NCBI GenBank assembly: GCA_937991945.1 | Contig: CALKLO010000052.1 | Coordinates: 1 to 32,671, forward strand | DNA from: an uncultured Granulosicoccus sp. | GTDB lineage: Bacteria; Pseudomonadota; Gammaproteobacteria; Granulosicoccales; Granulosicoccaceae | Direction of reading: 5' to 3' | DNA: 32,671 nt | In this document: one piece after another, positions 26,540-32,671 of the stretch | How positions within the stretch are numbered: position 1 is the stretch's first letter | Layout: the number at the start of each line of letters is the position of its first letter | Translations under genes and position numbers: made by a program | Notes under the pieces: model-generated | The model's input: the letters and a program-made list of their open reading frames with translations, nothing else | The model's database searches: none | What the model was told of the DNA's origin: nothing

Positions 26540-26566
26540 ATTGCCGTTACAGGGTGTAACGACAAT
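26540..26566. promoter_or_regulatory. 27-bp dyad upstream of the lipoprotein gene (candidate operator or leader hairpin)
   Basis: Arms ATTGCCGTTACA (26540-26551) and TGTAACGACAAT (26555-26566) are complementary at 11 of 12 positions around GGG. In a minus-strand transcript the odd pair becomes a U-G wobble, giving a 12-bp stem with a CCC loop. It lies 15 bp before the lipoprotein ATG and about 90 bp after the response regulator stop. No T-run follows on the minus strand, so a simple terminator is unlikely. Confidence 0.5.
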
Positions 26567-26653
26567 ACGCCGCGCAATTTCAATGAGCGTTACCGGCTAT
26601 TCTGCTTGTTTACAATACGAAACGTTTGCTCGCACATCAACGAGCACTACTTC

Positions 26654-27373
26654 TCACAAAACCGGTGATGAGCTGCCAATACGATTTAATCGATAGCCGT
26701 AACCGTGGATCGTTTCTAATTGCCATCGACCTAGCTCTCGTAGCCGAATGGTTTTCCTGAGCTTGTGAATATGCGATTCAATTCGCTTTTTATCCATTTC
26801 ACCCGCGTGTTCTCTGACGATGTTTAATAACGCTTCGGTGGATACGACGCGTCCTGCTTGCGCAAATAAGTACGATGCAAGCGCGTAATCGCCCGTGGAC
26901 ATGTCAACAGTTTCACCGTGCAAGCTGAATTTTTGATTAATCGTGTCGTCTTGATAGGGACCATAGCCAATGACACTTACACATTTCGGTCTATTTTGAA
27001 CGTAGTTGTTTAGCAGTTTGATTAAATCATTTTCCGCAACTGGCTTAGATAAAAAGTAATCAGCGCCCGCGTTGTAGATAGTCGCAATATCGCTTTTTGT
27101 ATTTTTAGATGACAAAAACACAACGGGTAAGTGGCTGCGTTGCGTAATGCGTAAGTACCTTAAAACATCCAAACCAGACCCACCGGCTTCAAGATGCCAA
27201 TCCAACAGTACAGCAACAAATTTGCGTGTTTCAAACGCTTTTTGCATTGTTTCCGCGTCGCTAAAGCAACTGCACTGATACCCGGCTTTAATTAACCATG
27301 ATGAGACCTGCGCGCTTTGTATTGCATCATCCTCCAAGTAGGCAATTCTGCCTTTATTTGAATCACTTATCAT
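26654..27373 (-). CDS. OmpR/PhoB-type response regulator (orphan)
   Basis: This 239-aa protein has an N-terminal receiver domain (about 8-125) with the acidic pocket Glu14-Asp15-Asp16, the phosphorylation site Asp58 in VLLDWHLE, the switch residue in FLSSK (about 87-90), and Lys110 in LSKP. The C-terminal winged helix (about 150-235) is of the Trans_reg_C type, with TEALLNIVREHAGEMDKKRIESHIHKLRKTI and the GYGYRL hairpin. It is probably a DNA-binding transcription factor controlled by phosphorylation. No histidine kinase gene lies on either side, so its partner is unlinked. The ATG at 27373 has AAGG about 8 nt upstream. Its targets are unknown; the downstream lipoprotein gene is one possibility. 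Confidence 0.93.
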   Translation of the reverse strand: MISDSNKGRIAYLEDDAIQSAQVSSWLIKAGYQCSCFSDAETMQKAFETRKFVAVLLDWHLEAGGSGLDVLRYLRITQRSHLPVVFLSSKNTKSDIATIYNAGADYFLSKPVAENDLIKLLNNYVQNRPKCVSVIGYGPYQDDTINQKFSLHGETVDMSTGDYALASYLFAQAGRVVSTEALLNIVREHAGEMDKKRIESHIHKLRKTIRLRELGRWQLETIHGYGYRLNRIGSSSPVL

Positions 27374-27660
27374 ATTCGCCTTACGTAAATGCAGCTACTC
27401 AATCAGGGGTGATGCTGACATATACAACGACTTTGTAAACGGGCTCTTAAGCGGTGTTTACCTTTATTGACAAACGGGTGCGGTAAATTGCGATCTAGGC
27501 GCAAATGGCAATTAATCTAGTTGGAAATATGCCCTGTTTCAGTGTTTTTTTCGCTATTTCGCAGTCTTGCATTAGCCAGACTCTAAAGACGTTCAACGCG
27601 TATTTTTTTCAACAAAACTCAAAGTGAGATGTCCGTCACACAATACAATGTCGACCCTCT
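27374..27660. other. Intergenic region upstream of the response regulator, no gene recognised
   Basis: This 287-bp stretch holds the promoter of the response regulator gene (minus strand) and the 3' end of the upstream operon. It has two T7 tracts on the plus strand (27545-27551 and 27603-27609), which read as A-tracts toward the regulator gene. It also has a loose dyad, GTAAAC (27435-27440) and GTTTAC (27456-27461), around the palindrome CTTAAG. I see no tRNA, riboswitch or clear terminator. Confidence 0.5.
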
Positions 27661-28539
27661 TTAATCCACTAAGCCTCGAGCACTGACAAGTGTGTCGACG
27701 ACATCGACTGACCAAGGACCTGCGCAGATTGTCTTGTTACTAGGCAACGATAAAACAAGTGGGTCCAATCCTGTTTGTCTTAGTGCTGGATGCTTCGCCA
27801 ACATCTGCCCTCGCGAAAATGTCCCTTCACTATACGGCGATTCAATAAGTGCATCAGGAGCCAACTGGATAAGGTCTTCTAGGTTGATAACGCCATAGGA
27901 CTCTATGCCTTTATCCAGTGCCACGTTATGCCAGCCCGCTAGTTGCATGGCTTCACCACGCATAGATGCCTGACCCACCGTATATCCATTTGGATCGTAC
28001 ACAGCGGCTTTCGGTCTTGGCTTTCCCAACGCTGTTAAGTGTGTATCCAATGCAGCGACTCGCGCTTCGATAGCTACTAAACGCAATTCTAACGCCTCAA
28101 CCACTGAGGCAGCCTTAGCGTCTTGCTTGAGAATCTCTCCTACCAAACGAATATTTTGGAGCATGCTCTCCATGGAGTTAGCAATCTCCAACGATCTGAC
28201 GTCTAAGCCAAGCTCTGCTAGTAAGGCAAGCGTGTGTCTGGGTGTATAAGGGCCTGTCAGCACGATATCCGGCATACGGGGAAGGATATCTTCCGCGGTC
28301 GCAGCCGCTACAGGATAACGTTGAGCCTGCTCATGAAAATACGAACCCGCTTGGTCATGGCTCAGTGCAGACAACGCTTTAATTTGCGATGGATCGGCCA
28401 ACAACATGACCATTTGATCCGCACATAAATTAATCGATAAAACACTTGGAGCCGGCACTGACGCACCGACCCCTAAGCTGACAACAGTGAGTAAACCCGC
28501 AGACACTACTCGACGACACTTTTTAATCGTAATAGACAT
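27661..28539 (-). CDS. Periplasmic ABC-type substrate-binding protein, BtuF/FecB type
   Basis: This 292-aa protein has a signal peptide (KKCRRVVSAGLLTVVSLGVGASVPA, cleavage near 30) and the class III binding-protein fold. The start VLSINLCADQMVMLLADPSQIKALSALSHDQAGSYFHEQAQRYP is typical of the BtuF/FhuD/FecB group. Later blocks are ILPRMPDIVLTGPYTPRHTLALLAELGLDVRSLEI, a long helical backbone (about 125-165), and GVINLEDLIQLAPDALI. Cobalamin or ferric siderophore are the usual ligands, and the sequence does not decide between them. No permease or ATPase gene is adjacent. It lies 26 nt downstream of the nucleotidase gene on the same strand and is probably co-transcribed with it. Confidence 0.87.
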   Translation of the reverse strand: MSITIKKCRRVVSAGLLTVVSLGVGASVPAPSVLSINLCADQMVMLLADPSQIKALSALSHDQAGSYFHEQAQRYPVAAATAEDILPRMPDIVLTGPYTPRHTLALLAELGLDVRSLEIANSMESMLQNIRLVGEILKQDAKAASVVEALELRLVAIEARVAALDTHLTALGKPRPKAAVYDPNGYTVGQASMRGEAMQLAGWHNVALDKGIESYGVINLEDLIQLAPDALIESPYSEGTFSRGQMLAKHPALRQTGLDPLVLSLPSNKTICAGPWSVDVVDTLVSARGLVD

Positions 28540-28565
28540 CGACTGAAGGCTACTCTTGCGAAATT

Positions 28566-30173
28566 TTACTGAGAGATACGACCGTCTAGCGAAGGAGAAT
28601 ACGGAGCGTTTGCTGCTAGGTAGTCTGCCAATACGTCTTCCATATTCGGACCAAAATCATACGCATTGCTTGCGTTGGTTTCGAACATCTTGTAACCGTC
28701 ACCACCACCGCGTACATAGTTGTTAGAGACAACGCTGTACGTTTTAGCAAGATCAATCGGCTGGAATTTACCGTCGGTCTCTACCATCACTTCAACGATT
28801 CGGCCTTCATTAGGAGCAATGGTTGCATCCCACTTGAACGTTAATCCTGATACCTGAGGAAAGCGCCCTTTTACTTCTTCAACCTGGCTTACACCATTTT
28901 CTAAGGCCGCAACAACATCCGCTCCACTAATGTCAAACGTCGACAATGTATTTTGGAATGGTAGTACTGATAGCACCTCACCCATAGTAACGTCGCCTTC
29001 ATCAATTGAAGAACGTAACCCACCTGAATTCATGATGGCAATGGAGACGCCCTGATCTCTAACGCGGTCTAGCATGGCATCGGCAACTAGGTTACCCATC
29101 TCACATTCTTGTATACGACAAACAGCACGGTTGCCTTCAATAACAGCCGCTGACGTGGCAACAATTTTGTTGCGAATTTCTTCCAAAGGTGCGGCTAGTT
29201 CAGCAACGCGTGTCACGATGGCAGCTTCTTCGCTTATGGTGCCATCAATAGTGATGGGGTCACCCGTTGCAGTGATGATCTCACCAGCATCATCGAACAC
29301 GACTGACAGCTCACCAACATACTTACCGTAGGCATAAGCTTGAACCACAGCCGTATTGCCAACCATAGTTGGGTAAGGCCCTACTGCACGATCATTGGTA
29401 TTAGACAAGAACGTATTCGTGTGGCCACCAACGATTACGTCAACACCCGTTGTTTCAGCAGCCACTCGCTTATCCACTGCATAACCCGAATGCGACAAAA
29501 CAATGATTTTGTTGATGCCTTGCTCTGTTAGTGAATCAACTTCACCTTGGACTGCTGCTACAGGATCAGAAAAAGTTACATTTTTACCTGGGCTTGATAG
29601 GTCGAGGGTGTCCTGTGGTGTTAAACCAATAATTCCGAATTTCTCACCACCCTTTTCTACAATGGTGGACTTCATAAGCTTATTAGCTAGTGCAGGCTCT
29701 GCACTAAAATCGGCATTGGACATAACGACAGGGAAATTGACGTTATCGATAAACTCACGCAATACCTCAGGTCCGTCGTCAAACTCATGGTTGCCCACGG
29801 TCATGCCGTCGTACTGCATGGTGTTCATGATTTCTGCAGCGACCTTACCTTTGTAGTAGGTGTAGAACAAAGAACCTTGAAATTGATCTCCGCCACTGAA
29901 CAGTAGAGCGTCAGGGTTGCGAGCGCGGGCTTCTTCTACAGCGGTTACCAAGCGTGCATAACCACCGAAACATTTACCTTCAGTGTTGTCTTCAGCAGAA
30001 CAAGGACTGTCGTACTTGCTGATAGGCTCAACACGAGAGTGAAAGTCGTTGGTGTGCAAGATCGTGACACTAGTGTCAGCGTGTGCTGTTGAGAGCGCGC
30101 CAACTGACGCCATGGCAGCTAAAACGTAGGAAGCCGCAATGGCAGGCTTTAAGGGGAATCCGGTTAATTTCAC
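28566..30173 (-). CDS. Periplasmic 5'-nucleotidase/2',3'-cyclic phosphodiesterase, UshA family
   Basis: This 535-aa protein has a signal peptide (cleavage after AHA near 32) and the two UshA-type domains. The metallophosphatase domain shows the metal ligands Asp43 and His45 in LHTNDFHSRV, Asp97 in SGGDQFQGS, Asn129 and His130 in GNHEFDDG, His229 in LSHSG, and His252 in GGHTNT. The C-terminal 5_nucleotid_C domain has NSGGLRSSIDEGDVTMGEVLSVLPFQN and the nucleotide-binding loop NNYVRGGGDGY. It dephosphorylates external nucleotides so that nucleosides and phosphate can be taken up. The GTG start at 30173 has GGAG 9 nt upstream. A 97-nt gap separates it from the aldo/keto reductase gene, so it may have its own promoter. 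Confidence 0.95.
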   Translation of the reverse strand: MKLTGFPLKPAIAASYVLAAMASVGALSTAHADTSVTILHTNDFHSRVEPISKYDSPCSAEDNTEGKCFGGYARLVTAVEEARARNPDALLFSGGDQFQGSLFYTYYKGKVAAEIMNTMQYDGMTVGNHEFDDGPEVLREFIDNVNFPVVMSNADFSAEPALANKLMKSTIVEKGGEKFGIIGLTPQDTLDLSSPGKNVTFSDPVAAVQGEVDSLTEQGINKIIVLSHSGYAVDKRVAAETTGVDVIVGGHTNTFLSNTNDRAVGPYPTMVGNTAVVQAYAYGKYVGELSVVFDDAGEIITATGDPITIDGTISEEAAIVTRVAELAAPLEEIRNKIVATSAAVIEGNRAVCRIQECEMGNLVADAMLDRVRDQGVSIAIMNSGGLRSSIDEGDVTMGEVLSVLPFQNTLSTFDISGADVVAALENGVSQVEEVKGRFPQVSGLTFKWDATIAPNEGRIVEVMVETDGKFQPIDLAKTYSVVSNNYVRGGGDGYKMFETNASNAYDFGPNMEDVLADYLAANAPYSPSLDGRISQ

Positions 30174-30270
30174 AGTGTTCTACTCCGTGGCAATAGTTTG
30201 AAGGACGAGCCTAACAGATGCCGACACACGCTGTGTTACGAGCGTATGCCGACTACGAGTCGCATTGGTG

Positions 30271-31254
30271 CTACTCGTAAATGGGATAAAACGTGTTGAA
30301 CGCAAGTTCGGTGAAGACACCTGGATCATTGAATCGTTGGTTTTTGTTGAGGCCGTTTATGGCAGCCATATCTTCACCTGAGAGTTCAAAATCGAACAAC
30401 GCAGCGTTTTCAATTAAACGTTCAGGCTTCGATGTCTTAGGAATAATGGCGTTACCACGCTGCACGCCCCAACGTAACACCACTTGCGCAGGTGTCCTAC
30501 CCAGTCGTTCAGCTATGGCAACAACAGCCGGTTGAACTAACACCGACTCGTTGGCTTGAGCCATGTCGAGCTCTAGATAGGACAAGGCACCTAACGGTGA
30601 AAAAGCCGTCACTGCAATATCTTCCTCAGCACAAAATCTGATCAATTTTTCCTGCGTCAAATACGGGTGAGATTCTATTTGTAGAACCGCAGGTGAGATC
30701 CGTGCGTAGTTGAGCAGGTCACGCATCAGACTGACACCGTAGTTACACACGCCAATGTGACGAGTTAAGCCGCTGTCTACCAATGTTTCCATGGCCTTCC
30801 ATGTATCGGACAAAGGCACACGGGCGGGCTTCATTACAGGTAGCTCGGCTTCTGGATCAAACACCCACTCAGGCGGGTAGCGGGTTTCGAAAGGAACGAA
30901 CTCTAGCGCGATAGGAAAATGTACCAAGTACAGATCAACGTAATCTAAACCTAGGTCATGGAGTGTTTGATCCATAGCCATAACCACATGATCAGGGTGG
31001 TGGTAGGTATTCCATAGCTTTGAAGTAATCCAGAGCTCTTCTCGAGTGCACAAGCCTTCATCGATAGCGCGTTTGATGCCCTCGCCGACTTCTTTCTCAT
31101 TGCCATAGTCGCAAGCGCTGTCCAGATGCCGGTAACCTGCACGGATAGCGTCAACGACGGCGTCAGCGACTAGTGGCTTATCAATTTTCCACAGCCCCAA
31201 ACCGATGAGTGGCATTTGCCCATCTGCGCCCACATCGAGCGTAGGTATAGTCAT
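30271..31254 (-). CDS. Aldo/keto reductase, xylose reductase-like
   Basis: This 327-aa (alpha/beta)8-barrel oxidoreductase has the catalytic tetrad Asp45, Tyr50, Lys79 and His112 (HLDSACDYGNE, ITSKLWNTYH, DLYLVHFPIALEF). It resembles the xylose reductases (AKR2) beyond the common core: the segment PPEWVFDPEAELPVMKPARVPLSDTWKAMETLVD, the PAVLQIESHPYLTQEKLI block, AIIPKTSKPERLIEN for the cofactor phosphate, and the RFNDPG motif near the end. It probably reduces an aldose or related aldehyde with NAD(P)H in the cytoplasm. The substrate is inferred from similarity only. The gene follows the Gfo/Idh/MocA gene after 16 nt, with GGAA upstream of its ATG, so the two form an operon. Confidence 0.92.
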   Translation of the reverse strand: MTIPTLDVGADGQMPLIGLGLWKIDKPLVADAVVDAIRAGYRHLDSACDYGNEKEVGEGIKRAIDEGLCTREELWITSKLWNTYHHPDHVVMAMDQTLHDLGLDYVDLYLVHFPIALEFVPFETRYPPEWVFDPEAELPVMKPARVPLSDTWKAMETLVDSGLTRHIGVCNYGVSLMRDLLNYARISPAVLQIESHPYLTQEKLIRFCAEEDIAVTAFSPLGALSYLELDMAQANESVLVQPAVVAIAERLGRTPAQVVLRWGVQRGNAIIPKTSKPERLIENAALFDFELSGEDMAAINGLNKNQRFNDPGVFTELAFNTFYPIYE

Positions 31255-31270
31255 AGAATTATTCCAGCGC

Positions 31271-32407
31271 CTATCGCGACGCGTTCATTAAAAAAGATTT
31301 CATATCGACTGCTTGCCCGGTCCGAATCGACTCTTGGGCAGCAGCCCCCATTTGCACAGCAATGACGCCGTCTTGCGCGCTCACTTCAACAGCTCCATTG
31401 TGCAATACAGCCTGTCCGAATTGAATGTGCTGGTAGAACGTTGAACCATGATGATCTCCAGCAGCAGCCAGTGTGGGGTCGACCTCTACTATATCCACCA
31501 CGGGTGCACTTTGGTCTCTGGGACTCAATACTACCCGTGAGTGACGCTCTCCCGCTTCAGGCCAAAACCGATCGGGCCCGGGAATGTACGCGTCTAATTT
31601 TCCTTTGTCACCGATTGCCGTGAGCTGCTCTTGCGGCTCCGCGCCATCAGCAAACATGCATAACTCTAGCGAAGCTCTAACACCATTCTCAAAATCAACA
31701 ATGACTAGAGCATTGTCGAGAATATCTGGGGTCTTGCCGTTATAACGTTCGTCGAGGTGATTGACATCCATACCGCCACTGGCAAAAACACGAAGGGGCT
31801 CCGAGCCTGTTAAAAGACGCATCAAATCGAAATGGTGACAACATTTTTCAACCAAGGTACCGCCTGTATTGTCGCTAAAGCGATTCCAGTCGCCGATTTT
31901 TTCTAGGAATGGGTATCGATGCTCTTTGATGGTTAGCATGCGAACCTGTCCTATTTCTCCCGTTGCCAGACGCTCAATAAACCGCGCCGTAGGCGGCATA
32001 TAGCGGTATTCCATGGCCACCCAAAATGCTGCGGGGTATCCCTCTAGGCGTTGGAGTAGATCTTGGCAATGTTCAAGTTTTGTACAAACGGGCTTTTCAG
32101 CCAAAATGGCTTTGCCTGTTGGCAACAACTCTGTAATGACCTGATGGTGTGTAAAGTTTGGTGAAACGATAACAAATGCGTCTATATTATCCATTGGTAC
32201 GGTAGAAAGCTGCGAGTAAGTTATCGCTGAATTGAAACCCAGAGAGTGTGCAAGATCGGCAGCTTCATTGCGCATGGTTTCATCGGGATCGATGAGCGCA
32301 ACGACTTCAGTTTTCCATGTTTGAGTCTGATTCACCAGCGCCAAATTGCGCAGATGTTCCTGACCCATCATGCCTGTGCCTATAATGGCGTATCGCAGTG
32401 TATTCAT
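31271..32407 (-). CDS. Gfo/Idh/MocA family oxidoreductase
   Basis: This 378-aa NAD(P)-dependent enzyme has the N-terminal Rossmann motif YAIIGTGMMGQEH (glycines 10, 12 and 15), the family EKP motif at 104-106 in ILAEKPVCTK, and the C-terminal alpha/beta domain with KCCHHFDLM (Lys189, His193 and Asp195 near the active site). The family oxidises or rearranges sugars, inositols and related polyols. The exact substrate cannot be read here. It is the promoter-proximal gene of a pair with a xylose reductase-like aldo/keto reductase, which suggests a small sugar or polyol conversion pathway. It is divergent from hspQ across 85 bp. Confidence 0.93.
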   Translation of the reverse strand: MNTLRYAIIGTGMMGQEHLRNLALVNQTQTWKTEVVALIDPDETMRNEAADLAHSLGFNSAITYSQLSTVPMDNIDAFVIVSPNFTHHQVITELLPTGKAILAEKPVCTKLEHCQDLLQRLEGYPAAFWVAMEYRYMPPTARFIERLATGEIGQVRMLTIKEHRYPFLEKIGDWNRFSDNTGGTLVEKCCHHFDLMRLLTGSEPLRVFASGGMDVNHLDERYNGKTPDILDNALVIVDFENGVRASLELCMFADGAEPQEQLTAIGDKGKLDAYIPGPDRFWPEAGERHSRVVLSPRDQSAPVVDIVEVDPTLAAAGDHHGSTFYQHIQFGQAVLHNGAVEVSAQDGVIAVQMGAAAQESIRTGQAVDMKSFLMNASR

Positions 32408-32492
32408 AACTCAAGTTTACCGTGTATTAGTACTGAACCGTAACTAGACCCTAGCTATCTCGAAACCATCTCGACAGGTACACTCCTCACCT

Positions 32493-32671
32493 ATGATTAA
32501 AGCCGCTAAATTCAGTATTGGACAGGTTGTACGTCATCGGATCTTTGCCTTTCGAGGCGTGATTTTTGACGTTGATCCAGAATTCGGTAACTCCGAGGAC
32601 TGGTATCAAGCCATTCCAGAATCTGTCAGACCTCGAAAAGACCAACCCTTCTATCACCTCTATGCCGAGAA
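32493..32671 (+). CDS. hspQ: HspQ (hemimethylated-DNA-binding/heat-shock protein), N-terminal part
   Basis: The first 59 residues are visible and the frame runs off the window end. The sequence AAKFSIGQVVRHRIFAFRGVIFDVDPEFGNSEDWY and PRKDQPFYHLYAE is the YccV/HspQ domain, whose full length is about 105 aa. In E. coli this small protein binds hemimethylated DNA and is also a specificity-enhancing factor for Lon protease. ATG 32493 fits the family N-terminus. No strong ribosome binding site is visible. The gene is divergent from the Gfo/Idh/MocA gene. Confidence 0.93.
   Translation, partial: MIKAAKFSIGQVVRHRIFAFRGVIFDVDPEFGNSEDWYQAIPESVRPRKDQPFYHLYAE

Noticed and set aside
30250-30279. Small inverted repeats at the end of the aldo/keto reductase gene (CGACT/AGTCG and TACGAGT/ACTCGTA)
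   Set aside because: The two alternative stems are short, compete with each other and have no T-run, so a terminator call is not supported.
1-32671. CRISPR arrays, tRNA genes, insertion sequences or prophage
   Set aside because: No regularly spaced repeats, cloverleaf-like segments, transposase or phage genes were seen. Gene content and style are uniform across the window.

Overview
The window looks like chromosomal DNA from a free-living, probably marine, gammaproteobacterium. YgiQ, YigI and HspQ homologues, a divergent ppsR/ppsA pair, a tripartite-type RND pump and a GlyGly-CTERM protein all fit that group. No genus can be fixed from sequence alone. Coding density is high. I see no tRNA, rRNA, insertion sequence, prophage or CRISPR array. 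Both ends cut genes: an EAL-domain (c-di-GMP) protein on the left and hspQ on the right.

Layout. (1) 1-238: C-terminal end of an EAL protein. (2) 260-6768, minus: a tight operon soxB-soxD-soxA-soxG for heterotetrameric sarcosine oxidase, followed after 2 nt by a class III (CaiB/BaiF) CoA-transferase. A GlxA-type AraC regulator (6913-7959) is divergent and shares a promoter region that carries a perfect dyad. Together these make a sarcosine (methylglycine) catabolic module. The usual partners glyA, folD and purU are absent locally. (3) 7956-9227: a secreted astacin metalloprotease with a C-terminal membrane tail, then a 1-Cys peroxiredoxin whose promoter overlaps an inverted repeat. (4) 10117-13485: PEP synthase and its bifunctional kinase/phosphorylase, a gluconeogenic control pair. 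(5) 13505-15771: an unrecognised 146-aa protein coupled to an HTTM-DCC fusion membrane protein. (6) 15801-20695, minus: YigI thioesterase and an RND permease/adaptor pair. (7) 20847-23096: YgiQ radical SAM protein. (8) 23151-27373: a secreted DUF2059-like protein, a large secreted carbohydrate-binding-like protein with a GlyGly-CTERM sorting tail, a lipoprotein and an orphan OmpR-type response regulator. (9) 27661-32407, minus: a BtuF/FecB-type binding protein, a UshA-type nucleotidase, a xylose-reductase-like aldo/keto reductase and a Gfo/Idh/MocA oxidoreductase.

Overall the content suggests a heterotroph that grows on osmolyte-derived methylamines and sugars, runs gluconeogenesis and exports several surface or secreted proteins. 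Most genes are ordinary. The points most worth a second look are the CoA-transferase fused to the sox operon, three well-formed dyads in promoter regions (soxB/regulator, peroxiredoxin, lipoprotein), the GlyGly-CTERM protein, and the small unknown gene coupled to the HTTM-DCC protein. I did not find a convincing, wholly new multi-gene system.
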